Shown: piece by piece, positions 27,201-39,900 of the stretch | Layout of the letters: every line of letters begins with the position of its first letter | Numbering within the stretch: position 1 is the first letter of the stretch | NCBI RefSeq assembly: GCF_009870125.1 | Contig: NC_046683.1 | Coordinates: forward strand, 56,435,869-56,499,868 | DNA length: 64,000 nucleotides | Source: Drosophila pseudoobscura | Taxonomy: Eukaryota; Arthropoda; Insecta; Diptera; Drosophilidae | Direction of reading: 5' to 3' | Made by a program: the position numbers and the translations under genes | Notes under the pieces: generated by a model | What the model was told of the DNA's origin: nothing | Seen by the model: the letters and a program-made list of their open reading frames with translations, nothing else | Databases searched by the model: none

Positions 27201-28230
27201 GAGCTCGAGTGATTATTTTAAGCTATTGAAAATATGAGCAAGCAATCCGTACTTTACCGTGCTCGTTATACACCCACACATCTCAGTCCTCAATCACAGA
27301 TACACACACTGCCACACTCCCACACTCCCACACTGCTGCAATCCTGCTGAAGAGGTCGGACCGGCAAAGCCCATTAAATACGGTCAACTTAACCGAAGAG
27401 TGGCCTCTTGTGCGGTTTTTCCACGTGCATATTTCACCCGTAGCCCACTCCTACTCCCACTCCCACTCGCATTCGTATTCGTATTCAGATTCAGATTTCG
27501 TTGCTGTACACGTACATATTTGTATAATTCAATTCGTGTTTTAATTTAGTCCGATCGAAATCTGGTGGCAGGGGTGGCAGGGGCGGCATGTAGCTGGAGT
27601 GTGGTCCTGCGGTCGTGGCTTGGCCCGGCCAGAAGTGTTGTGTGGCTTTTCGAGTGCTGTGAATAAAGCTGAGAACGGATCGGCAAGGGCCGCCTCGAAT
27701 GGCATTAGGTGAGCTTCGATGGCACTCGAGCACACCGAAGTACGAGCATTTCTCCCCGGCAAACAAAAAAAATTTGCATTGATTAATTAATCGTTTTGAA
27801 GTGCCTGCCTGAATTAGATGTGCGGTCTGTTGGTAATTTGGAGCTGCTGTTCCCCGGTTTGCCGCCACTTCAATCGAGTCTCTCAGCGTTGCACCTGCGG
27901 CTGTTGCGGCTGCTGCTAATGTGGCGCCGATTTCCGGCGCCCAGTGTCAACAGGCAAGGGGAGGCAAATGCCGATACTGCCCTGTCCTGCCCCTTCCCTC
28001 CGTCCGTCCGTCCGTGGCTGGAAACTTTTCGCACAGAGTCCGCAAACATTGAACAAGTTTTGATATACTTCCAAGGACCAGAACAGCAGGTCCCGCACTG
28101 TATTTTTTTGTTGCCTCGTAGCGCTAAAAAAGTTGACCGACTTTCACGGACTTCATGGGTTGCAGGACGGACTCCAGAGCTTCTTTTCTTTGCTTCGGGG
28201 ACTTGTCTGCTTAATTGTGGATAATGTGCC

Positions 28231-28278
28231 GGCTCTTGCTAATGATTATCTTTGTATTTTGTGTCTTTTCAGGTGAGT
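28231..28278 (+). promoter_or_regulatory. Recursive splice site (ratchet point) 1, + strand
   Basis: A 3' splice site is fused directly to a 5' splice site. A branch-like CTAAT lies at 28239-28243, about 30 bases before the AG. A T-rich pyrimidine tract ends in TTTTCAG at 28272, followed with no gap by GTGAGT at 28273-28278. This matches the zero-length-exon ratchet point known in long Drosophila introns, first described in Ubx: pyrimidine tract, NCAG, then GTAAGT or GTGAGT. It implies that a long intron of a + strand gene is removed in steps, the site serving first as acceptor and then as regenerated donor. Another reading is a short first coding exon: an ATG at 28224 opens 16 hydrophobic codons up to the donor. 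The branch site at the right distance favours the ratchet reading. Confidence 0.7.
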
Positions 28279-29305
28279 TCAACCGATAAATACGATACGT
28301 TCGATTGGGTGTATGCTTGAGGGTAATGTATGAGGATTCCAATGCACACTTTTGCATGCTACTTCCCTGTAGGACTTTCTTTTGGCACGTCTGTTTTGTT
28401 GTAGACCCCACCATGCTGCCAATAAGTGTACGAAAACAAAGTGCCTCCACGAACCGATACCGAACCGACACCGATACCGATACCGATCCCTGCAAAAGAA
28501 AAACAACCCACCAGAATATAGTGTCCACAATGGACCTTAGTTTTCGACGTGTTTTGGTGTGCTGGGGAGTTGATATTCCGATTGAAACCGTCCAAAACTG
28601 AGGCCAACTGTGCGGCATGAGCATCTAACCAAAAAAAAATATTAATAATAATAAGAAAAAGAAAAAAAAAAAAAAACAACGAACAACGAAACGCGTTCGC
28701 TCGCATTTGATTAACTTATAATTTAATTTTGTTTTGGTTCTGGCTCTGGCTCTGGTATCCAAAAGTGCTTATTTTCCCTTTTGCATTTTCCATTTTCAAT
28801 TTTCCATTCGATATTTATTTGATTCATCACGCAGTCCAAAGATATTTACAACAATATTCCACCACAACCACAACAAGTATACAAATGAAACATGGCACCA
28901 AACAAAACAAAACAGAACGAATACGAATATGAAAACAATCCACAAGATACCACAGAGATTCAACAGAAAACTGAGAACAGCAACAGCAACAGCAAAAAAA
29001 AAAATACTAATTTAATTTCGAAAATAGAAAACAACACTGCAAACAAATTTTCGAAATATTTTTTTTTTTTTTTTTTTGGTATCGGAACTACTGGGCTATC
29101 GTTTTGTTTTATGATTTATCCACGTCATTCCAGCTACGAACCATTTACTTTGTTTGCCAGCGCTTAAATTAGCGTGTCAACAGTGTCCGGATTCCGCACC
29201 GTGCCGTACCGTAAAAAAGACCCTACTCCGCCGTACAATTGACAGCAAAAAAGTGTGTTTTGTTCGAGTGTTTGTGGAAAGTGATGATAAATTGGCAGTG
29301 CATAA

Positions 29306-29360
29306 GTGTACAGTGTGTACAGAGTGTGTACAGAGTGTGTACTGTGTACTGTGTACTGTG
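29306..29360. repeat. GTGTACAG/GTGTACT imperfect repeat
   Basis: Alternating 10-bp GTGTACAGA-like and 7-bp GTGTACT-like units. Noncoding, with no other feature nearby. Confidence 0.8.
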
Positions 29361-32300
29361 AGGTGTAGTACAGTGGGTTCACGCATGAACCGAACCAAAA
29401 CCGATGGGCGATGGTCGATGGTCGATGGGCGATGGGCTAACGGGTAATAAAAGACAAACCCATTAACGCTCTGATTTATGCATTTTACAAGCTATTTACT
29501 TTAATTTATATGCATTCGATTTATCAAAATGTTTCTGTTTTCCTTTCATATGGCCCGTCCTGCATTCTTTTCAAATGGGTTTTTCTACTTCTTTTTTTTT
29601 TTGTCCTGCATGATTTCTGTGTGTGTGTTTTGTCCCCGTTTTGGTTTGCAGTCTGTTCGAAAATCCTTTGCATCTCCGGCATCGATGATTGAAATTGCGG
29701 CAAACAAGGCTTCGGGGGAAGAACGAAAATAAAAACTAAAACAAAAATAAAAATAAAACATAGATTACAAAAAAATTCCTATGATTTTGTGCTTTAGTGC
29801 TGTGCTTTCATTTGTCTACTGGTTCGATCTGCAACGATAAGTATCTCCATCTATCACTTCTTATGCGAGTACTCGTATCTTCTCCCCTCTTTTATCCTTT
29901 CAATATTCTTTCCATTTTGGCATGCACAAAAACTATCCATAGTAATAATCATAATAATAGCTGCGATGATCGTTAAAAAGTGCATTCATCTGTAATTGCG
30001 TGGAAACACTCGTAATCGTAATCGTAATCGTAACCGTACCCGTAGAATTGTAAATTTACGATTTCTTTGCATAGTTTTTGCTGCTTTTTTCGCCACAAAT
30101 GAGTCATGGCATTATTCTGCATTTGAATGAGATTTTAATAGAGAGTTATATCGGAAGGGGGCCTGTGGGGAGGCGACTGCAATCGATTCGAATCGGTCAG
30201 CTCCTTGTAATCCCGTAAACTGTGACCGCCAGCGCGCTGGCAGAAAAGAGTTTCAAATTATGGCACAAAGGAAAATGTAAATGCATTTTTCTTTGCCAAA
30301 TTTATTGCCCAAATAAATTATCGTAATAATATCAAATAAAAATGGGAAAGGGGGGAGACCGAGACCGAGAGCGGGAGCGGGATGGCACGCACAGGAGCCA
30401 AAGCTAACGGTTATTAACATATGCACGAGCCAAAAGACAGCCCCCAGAGAGCGGAGAGGGGGCGGATGAGCAAGTGAGGAATTTGCAGGCGGCTAAGTGG
30501 CACAGAAGGAGGTGGGGCAGGGATGAGAGGCGGAACTTGGGAGTTGCCGTTCTGGAACAAAAATCCTCTGCATGCACAATTTAAGCAGGATTTATGGCTG
30601 GCAATATTGCGAAAAGGAAGATTTTTCCCCAAGCGCTGCTCTCTCTCTTTCCCACTCCGTGCCAGGGTGGGTGTGGGTGGGTGGCTGTGCGTGGTGCTGG
30701 TGCGGCGGGTGCGGTGGGTGGGTGTGGGGGCGAGCACTGGAGCGAGCCGCTCGTCGATTGTGCGTGCGAGAAATTAAATTGCCAAATGGCCATTACCTTG
30801 GCGCACAAGGGTTAAGGATGCTTTTGAGGTTATGAGAATGGCTAAATTATGTTAATCCCCCGGATCCTGCGTCCTTTATTTGTGGGTGTGAATATTGAAA
30901 AATTGTTTTGGCCCTTTCAATTCGGCAACTTTAATGCATATTTTACCACCACCTGACGCCACCCCTCTCAGTCTTGCCACCACCCCCTCCCCCGCCGGCC
31001 ATTATCATTATGTGTCGGTTGTCCTCAAAATTGATTGAAGAATTGCCAAACGGGTCAAAGTGTATGCCGTGTCGTGTGTGAGAGTGTCAGCGAGTGAGAG
31101 TGTCGCCTGCCCAAAAAAAAGGCAAGAAAGAAGAAGGCCCGAATTGTCCTCTTGATATTCGTGGAGGCGAACCAACCTGTACCCCCCCAAGACCCCCGCC
31201 TGGCTCTTTGTTCGGTGACCCCTTTCTGTCGGGGCTCACAGAAAAGTTATTGCATTAGACACAACAATGGCAACCCTGGCAGACAGCGCCATCCATGTAT
31301 GAGTGCTGCGAGTATTGTGTGTGCTGTGGGCTGTGCGCTGTGTGCTGTGTCTCTAAATATTTAATATATATCGTTGCCATTGGCACTTGCCCGGGTCTGA
31401 GTCCTGAGCTCGGAGGCAGGAGACTCCGACTCCAGGTTGTGCCTGATTCAATTTTCTTTGCCCTGCTTTGGCATAGATTTATCGCTTATTAGAAAGCATA
31501 CTCGTACACAGAGAGGCAGAGACAGAGTCAGAGAATGGAAGAGACCGGGGAATAAAGGATGCTGGATAGAGAAGCTTATGGGATAGAGCGAGAGATGATT
31601 AAGGATGGGCATTCTGTGCCTGATCCTGATCCTGATCCCCTGATGATATGCTAAATTAAACCTCTTTAACAATCAAAGCACAGGTCCGGCGCCAGCCCTC
31701 GCTGTCATTTCAAAGTCAAAGCCAAGAGCTCTATTAGTAATACAATCATAAACTTCTGCCGGCAGACAGGAGCAGCAACTTCCTCTTACAATATCCTTTG
31801 AGGACGGGCCATACAAATGAAAGGCAACTAACCTGACAGCAGTCCGTCCTCACCCTGGCCCTGCCTGGCTATTATTATCATAAACATAAAGGAGCCTCAA
31901 CTTGCTTGGACCCAGCCCCAGCCCCTAACCCCACCGCATCCTTTACTCTACTTTTACCATTTTCCATTTCCCAAGTTCTGTTCGCCGCCTGTCGTTTAGG
32001 CCATTGAAAAGTTAAGTCGCGTAATCGATTGATTTGCCTGGGCGGTGATTCCATTTTCCATTTTCAAGGTGCGTTCGAGGGCTATAAACTTTTTGCCCGT
32101 CTCTGCCCCTGCCCCTGCCCCTGCCCCGTGCCCCGTGCCACCCCTTTTTGCCTTGTACCAGCCTTGTACCTCGCCCTGCTCCCGGCCTTTGTGTTTGAAA
32201 TTGAGATTTATTGCAGAATTTGAATTATAATGCAATTTATAATATAAAATGGCAGCCGCCTCTGAGATATTGAGCATGATAATGATGATGAAGCTGTGCA

Positions 32301-33583
32301 AGAAGGGTTTCAACGGCTCGGATTCGAGGATTTGCCTCTGTTCTCTCTGCTCTATTCTCTGCTCAGTGGCGTTCTCTTTGGAACTCTTCGGACGAGTTGA
32401 GGTGGTCTTTTGTTGCTAATATTGTTGATTCAATTTGACTTTGGCTGCAAGGATGAATCTCCTTCTCGCTCTCCCCCTCGCTCTCCCTCTCGCTGCCTTT
32501 GCCGTCATCATCATCATCATCATCGTCCTGCACACAAAAGCCGTTGAAAAGCCGTTGACAAGCACTTGGAATTAATTTTGCATTGTCGTGCGTAGACGTA
32601 GGATCCCTCCGATTTTGACTTTGACTTTGATTCCGACTTATTTCTGAGGCTATTTGCATGATTATTTTCAGGAAGTAGGAGGCAGGCGGCAGGCGGCAGG
32701 CGGTGGGCGGTGGAGCTTATGAATCAGCTTTTGGGGATAACACACAGCACTAAAAGTCTTAGGAGAGTCGCCTAAAGAGCCAATAACCTGAGCAGAGCAG
32801 CAAAACTTCGGGAATTCGAATAGTTTCCCTTCCGCTTTCCCTTTCCCTCTCCATCGGGAACGACAAAAAACAGACCAAAATTTAACTGTAAACACTAATT
32901 TCCTGTAGTTAATTGCAAATATTCTAAACATTTTCCAACCCCCATCGAAGAGCGAAATTTTCCAAAACAGCAACAATAACAACAGTACGGGAAAAGGGGA
33001 AGGAGGGGAACGGGGAGCAGGGGAACAGAGGAACGGGGAACAGGGGAACGGGCGGGCCAGCTTGAATATCCTATCTTTGAATACCCTCAAACATGTACAT
33101 TAGTGCCTGCCGCAGTGTGTGGCAAGCATCTGATGCAAGCCGGAATACCCTCGGAAAAAGTGTAGAAACAACAGGAGTGCCTCTTGAGGCTGAAAGTTTG
33201 CTGTGTGTGCTCTCGTTTCGAGTTTTTCGGTTAGCTGCTGAGAATTCAATATGTAATTTTGATTGAAATATGCCTGTTTACGGAGCACACACTCAGGAAA
33301 ACGAAAACACAAACAGGGGAGGGATGCCAGGGAGCCAGGGATGCCAGGGAGCCGGGGAGCCAGGGATGGGCTTGGAGCAAAAGACAAGTGCTTGTGTTTA
33401 GAGAATGAATAACTTTTTAGTTCCTCTCCTCTCCTTCCCCTCCCCCCGCCCCCGACTGCACTGAGAGAATGGTGTGGAGAGCGGAGCCACATCTTGCACT
33501 CGCCGCACGGCATGCGTTTCTCTCAGTGCATGGCTGGTTGTGTAATGAAGTGTGTGCGTATGGCAGACAGGGTAGGCTCCCTC

Positions 33584-33586
<3 letters not shown>

Positions 33587-33616
<30 letters not shown>
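33587..33616. repeat. (CAGC)n tetranucleotide repeat
   Basis: About seven perfect copies of a CAGC tetramer, a simple microsatellite. Confidence 0.9.
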
Positions 33617-33908
33617 TATGTTGCGTATTTGCCAAGTCCTGCTGCTCAGCCCTTCTTCTGCATCCTGGCCCTGTCCCTAGCGCTGGCTCTGGCTCTGGCC
33701 CTGGCTCTGGCTTTGAGCTGGTGTCTGTGTCTGTGTTGTAGTTGTAGCTGTATCTGTGTTTGTGTCTTTTTGCTTGTAAAGCAATATTTCAATCAAAACA
33801 AGAAATAAATTACAGGCTTCACTAGCAGAAGAGACAGAGACAGAGGGGGACAGAGACAGGAGTGTAGAAACTACCGTAAAGTAAAATCCGTAGAGACAGC
33901 CCACTGAG

Positions 33909-33978
33909 TGGGGCAAGGGCTGGGGCAAGGGCTGGGGCAAGGGCTGGGGCAAGGGCTGGGACTGGGACTGGGACTGGG
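33909..33978 (+). repeat. G-rich 12-mer array GGGGCAAGGGCT plus GGGACT hexamers
   Basis: Four near-perfect 12-bp units followed by three GGGACT hexamers give more than ten G tracts of three or four. The + strand is a good G-quadruplex candidate. Confidence 0.85.
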
Positions 33979-36900
33979 GCCAGAAGAGTGGCAGGACATG
34001 GCAGCAGGCAAAGCGTTCGTTGCAGTCAAAAACAATGCAGGCAAAAAAGTTGCGGCAACATTTTTGTGCCCCTCTGGCTGCAACACGGAAAAAAAGGAAG
34101 AAGTTGGAGAAAAGGAAGAACAAGAAGAAGAAAGCCAACTGAAAAGTTCAAGTAGAAGTAAGTACAAAACTATTTTGTAAGCACGCACACACACACACAC
34201 GTGTAGGAGGGGTGCATGCAACACTCGAAAGTTGCAAAATGAAGTGCAGCATAGGTAAGGCACAGGGACGAGACGAACCCTTGAGCCTGCCTGACAGCAG
34301 GCGGCACTCGCAGGCAATTCAAAACGTCAGGCTGTCGGTTGGCCCAACAATTCCGAGGCGGAGTGAAGGGCACTACTTACACTTAAAAGCAGGGGGAATA
34401 GGATAAAAAGTTGTTGGGATGGCAGGCCGGCAGGCTGGCGGGCTGGCAGGGTTCCACGAATGCTAAATACTCTTTGGCCAGGCCCTGCCCGAGCTGAAAC
34501 ACAGATTAACCCTTCATTTGTCACGAATTTACCCGGAAATACTCTTCGAAATAGACTGCGAAACATACTCGTAATGACCACTCCCAGGAATCGAGGACAG
34601 CACGGGGGGTCTGCTCCAAGCACGCACCGTAAGAGGAGCTCCCAGGACACTCACACACTGCGTGTGTCCCAGCCGCTTGCACGCACTCCGAGGGCGGGGC
34701 CAGGGTTTGGTGCAACAAGGCAGCAAATAATCTAAATAAGCCAAGCAGGCCCGCCTGCCCAGGAATGCTGCAAGTTGTGTGTGTGTGTGTGTGTGTGCCC
34801 CAAGGCGCTTTCTCTGTTAATGACTTGGAAGAACGGCCGCCAACCTGGGCAGATCTTCCACATCTGAATGGCAGTGGTGCTCCCTGCCCCAGGGCTGGAC
34901 TGCACCGCACCCCCTCGACGGGTGGCAATTTCTTAACAGCTTTAAAGCCGTTTGTGTGGCGCTCAGCTCTGAGCCTATTGGCGATGACTTTCGCCCGGTC
35001 CGCATCGGTCCGCATGCGGATCCCTGGAAATAAATATCAATTTGTACCTGCAGCCCCAAATCGAATAAAAGGAAAAGCACACACACACACGCGAGTTATG
35101 GTACATAAATATCTGCACTCCAGAGGGGGGCGGGGCGGGGCGGGTAGTGGCAGAGGGCTTTTCCGAATGTCCTCGCTACAAAGGGCGCATAAAATGCCAT
35201 AAATCGGTGAAAAAATCCATTTTAAATATTATTATGCGTTTCAGACAGACGATTCGTGTGTGTGTATTTTTTTGGATATGCTTTCTACTCTATCGAAGGG
35301 TATTGTCAATACGGCCATCATCCCATCGGTTCCATCCGAAAGATACAATTTATGGCGGTGCATAGGCCCCAGCGAGTGGGGCCCACCTCTATGGCAATCC
35401 ACTTGTTAGGGTATTACTGTACTTCGGCTGAAGGACGGTAGACAGCCGTTTCTTGTTTTACATTCAACTGAGATTTTCCTTTTATTCGCTTTTTGCGCTT
35501 TTCGGCTGTGTGGCTGGGGAAATGTAAATGGATCCGAGTAGTTAAGGCAGGGCCGGCCGGTAAGCACATCTGGATAATTTAATATTTGCGCAGGAGATGC
35601 TGAGAAAGAGAGGCGGAGTGGGGGGAGAGGGTGCAGAGCACTAGCCTGGCTTCGATATCCACTTTGAGTAGGCCTCTCCGGGATCGACTTCGGAGCCGAG
35701 TCGGGCAATTTTATTATAATTCATAAAGCGTGTAGATGAGACACAAAAGAGCGTCTGACAACTGACAGAGCCAAAGGATGCAAGCCCGGGCGGGCCCAGG
35801 GCCAGGGCCAGGGCCAGGCGAAACCATGAAAGGGAAAAGAAATGGGGAGAAAATAGTAAACTTTTTATCAAGTCAATTTTCTACGTTGACTGGAAACCAC
35901 AACGGCAAGATTTACAGACAGGCCAATGACATGGCTAAGGAAACTGCACGAAACTTTTGCTGCCATGTTTCCTTGTCCCTTGTCCGTGTCCCTGTCCCTT
36001 GTCCCCTGTCCCCTGTCCCTTGTCCGTGCCATCCCGAGCAGACCAGACGGCGACTCTAACCTTTGCTGGCCATATTTTCGCTTCTTTGACTCGCCTCGAC
36101 TTGCCTCTCGATTTTTATTCAATTTCTGCTGTCGCTCTACGATTGTGGCTCAATAAGCCGGAGTCAAGCCGAACGGATTAGAGCCCTGGGAGTAGGGGTC
36201 TCGGTCTGGGTCCGAGTCTGGGTCCGAGTCTGGGGCTGGAGCTGGGTCTGGGAATTGGGAATTGGGAAGCCCTTGCATCAAATTATTATTCATTGCAGTG
36301 AGAGTTTACATAAATTATGCATCATTCCTGGCACAATAGTGATTTCCCTTTAAACTATTTTGCCATAAACTCTGAAGCGACTCGAGCTGTGCTCCTGACA
36401 TCTCAGTTAGCAGTTCTGCTCCATTGCCTGAATGCCTGTCAGTTATTCAGTTAGCAGGAAGCAGTTACCAGCTACCAGCTACCAGTAACCAGCTATGAAG
36501 CAATCCACAGTCCACAGTCCGCAGTCGGCATTTGGCTACAGCTCTCAGCAGGTGCAGAGGTGCTGTCAACTCCGGCCAACAGCTTCCTCCAGTTTCCCAG
36601 GGCAGCAAACGGAGACGGAGATGGAGACGGACACGGAGACGGAGGCGGAGACGGAGAGTGTTGTGTCTGACAATGGCCGGCAGGTGACTTTTTCACTTTT
36701 ACCGAGAAGCTACGATTATTTCACAATTTGCTGGAATGCTAAAAGCGGTCAAGGAATCCACAATACAATATACAGATACACTGCCAGCTCCCCAACGATT
36801 TTGGATCCCCGCAGCATTAACTTGCAATTCGACTGCTGGGTCCTGGCTGCTGGGTCCTGGGTCCTGGCTACTGCGTGGGGAGTATGAAAAGTGGTTTAAA

Positions 36901-39900
36901 TGAAATCCACAAAGTGTGTCAACGAGAGGGTATCTGTATCTGTATCTCTGTCTCTGCTTCCGTCTGTAACTGTCCCCACACCACCAGCCCACCAGCCCAC
37001 TCAACCCCATTCCACTCACTTTCCCTGCATCCGGTCGGGGGTCGCTCTGTGTCTCTTTGGGTCGCTTGACAACTTGTTTGACATAATTCAACACGCAGTT
37101 GGCGGTGCGGTGGCGGTGCGAACCTTTCTGACAGCAATTAAAAACGCATTTCAATCGCAATGCGATACCCGAGTCTGTTCTACTGCGATACGATGCTCTG
37201 CTTCTGGCCTGTCTGTCTGGGCTGCTCATTTCAGCTGCTCAGCGCTCTCCCTAAAGGGCTTAAAGTATATAATTTACTCTTCCGAGGGAACAGCGGCAGG
37301 GGCAGGGGCACTCGGGCTGGAACTGGAACTGGAACTGGTACTGGTACTGGACTCCTTTTGTTAATGCTTAAAACAAATAATTGCAAATAAATGCTGTTCA
37401 TTGGAGAGAACAATGAGATGTATTGACACTGGCGCGCCCTGTCAGAGCCATACATGTACATGTATGGACGTACCGTCGCATCATCGCATCATCGTTCTGG
37501 ATCTGCTCTTAAATATGAAAATTAAAATTACAAAATGCACAAATTGCACCGAAGCGAAGGGAAACGAGACCAAGTGAAGTGCAGCGAAAATCATATTAAT
37601 AAAAATAATGAGTTTGCTGTTTCCGCCGCTTCCTGGCTACTGGCTCGTGGCTCCTGCCGGGAAATGGGATGTGGAAAGGGAAAGCGGCTCGAAAAACCCG
37701 ATTAAAAATTGAGCAGCGAGCAAGGATGTTAAGTAGAAATGTCAATATGACAGCTGACAGATGGAAGAGGGAGCAAACGAACTGTTGATGACTTCAACTC
37801 AATGTCAGCGATGCACATTCGACGATGATGACGATGATGCTGCTGCTGAACGGAACCCGTTTCCAATCGAGGACTTGAACCTTGTGTTTGCTAATGCTGC
37901 CATATCCCTGTGAGAAAGAAGGGTCCGCAATTGTAAAAGCGATTACCGAATAAATTATGAAGGTGATGGAAGGGGGGAGAGGGCATTAGCGAGTTTTCAA
38001 TTTGGGATCAGCTCTGCTTAAGCCAGAGTCCCCCGGAACCCCAGCCGCCCTCCCCCTCTCCCTCCCTAGTACCCTCAATTGCTTCCACTCATTAGTGGAG
38101 CTTTGCCATTGTCCAAGCTGATTGGCGTTTGATGGCTTTCCCAGCACCAGAGCCAGCACCAGCTCCAGCTCCTGCTGCTCATCCACATATGCTGTCTCTC
38201 TGTGTGATAGATGCGGATGTATTATTGTTGTGGGAATTATGAGCCACCAGCCAGGCGCAGCCAGCCGGGCAGCCAGCCAGCCAGCCATTGTTTAGATTCT
38301 CATTTCACTTTGACTTATTGAGCGGAAAATTTGCAATTACAACAGTTTTCCCCTTAATGGCCAATGGATTAGATGTTAAAATGGATTGGCAGCAGGAGCG
38401 GGGTTAATGGAAAGCTTTAATGGCTAGATAACTTGTGGAAATCGTAAAACTCTTAGCGTCTTAGCGTTTGTGTCTCCCCGCCGCGGACACTCCCCTCCTC
38501 GGGCACGCCCCGGGGCCAATTTATGGCAGCCAATAAATTACCAGCGACAAAAGCAAATTATTTTCTAATTTCTGCTTACCACGCGTTCGGTCCCCCCGAT
38601 GCGGGGGAGTCAGGGGCCAAGGCGTTGCTTTAAATCGTCTCCGTTCCAGTTTGGTCTTGGCGGCTTCTGGTCGGGCTCCTGGCGCCTGGCTCCTGGATCT
38701 TATCTATCCGTGTCGTCGACGTCGACGGAGCACAATCAAAGGACATTTGACATTGATTAGTTTTCGTGGAATTTTTAATACATATTTTTAGGGAGGTGGC
38801 AATCAGACGCCCTGCACGTCAGTCCATTAGACGGGCCTGGCCTTCTTCCCAGAGTGGCTGCCTGCCTCTTGCCTCTTGCCTCTCTAGCCTGTGCCACGCT
38901 TCATTTACTCATTTCGTGCAATTTCCCAATATCAATTTTCTTTTGATTTTCGGTCGCCGACTTGGCAGACACGCAATCCGCTGTCCTGCGGAATCTTTTA
39001 CTCGCACACACGCTCACACGCACACACGCACACACGACTCCGGCGAAGCGAGTGTCCTGACAGGGAATAATTTGCCGTCGTTTATATCGGTCCCCCACTT
39101 GGCCCGGCTAAAGGCTACCCGCCACCGACTACCGGCTTGGCTTTTCCTCCATTGTTGTGGCAGTGGCACGTGGAAGGCGGAAGGCGGAAGGTGCGCCTGG
39201 CTTCGTGACGTCTCATTGGAAGGACAAACTAAATTATAAGCAGATTTCACGGTGAATGCAATATATCATTATGAGTCCCCTCGAGGAGTTGCCTCCATGT
39301 CATGTCCGACTCCGACTCCAGCGACCATTCTCTTCGTTCTTTACTAATTTCCACGTTGGAATACACAATCCGCGAAAGAAATCTGCCCAGCGCCACTCAT
39401 TAGATATGATTTTCTCTTTCTCCCCAAAGCCCACATGTCCTTCGGGACTGATTATTGGGGCAGCACTAGTATCCGGTTGTGTGGTCCAGAGTCTGCACTC
39501 TGTCCCAAGTCGCATGTTCTCTCTGGGTGCCCCAGACCTTAGTTTCGATGCCTCCTTGGCTTCAGTTATTGTCAATCGTCGGCTGGGCTTTCCATTCCTT
39601 GAGAAGTCGGAACAGCTCAAGCCAGAAGTTAATTGTAGACCCAACCGGAATCGAACTCTCCTGAGAGTCCATTTGTACCCATTATTGTATTATTTATGCG
39701 GAAAAGCCCTCATTCAGCAGAGCCTGAACTATTTGCATGCCGCCGAACCTTTAACAGCATCCGAAAGCCACGCGGCACTCAAACTGCGAGCAATATCAAA
39801 TATTTGGAGGCCTCCGCATCCGCACGCACTTAAGTGCACACCGACACAGACGGCACAGACTACTGCCAGGCTCCACCAACAGGCTCCAGTCTCAGGCCCA

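Larger units (their letters stand above)
9973..28223. other. Noncoding stretch with scattered simple repeats
   Basis: No gene can be supported. The longest open frames (for example 12698-13477 on the - strand and 20241-20891 on the + strand) have no family motif and are rich in repeat-derived residues; the first also begins at a non-ATG codon. The stretch includes a 12-mer array near 10023-10076, CCCAGC runs near 11243-11266, a 7-mer array at 15444-15513, GGGGCT near 16155-16182, CAGTTG hexamers near 21955-21980, GTT/TAG repeats near 24055-24105, ATC/GTC triplets near 24197-24229, a TCTCGT hexamer block near 24603-24650, and GGGACT hexamers near 26574-26600. Between them is ordinary unique noncoding sequence. 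Confidence 0.65.

Noticed and set aside
39645..39675. tRNA-like TTCGATTCC word on the - strand
   Set aside because: The flanks do not pair as a T stem, and no A box or acceptor stem is found at the right distance.
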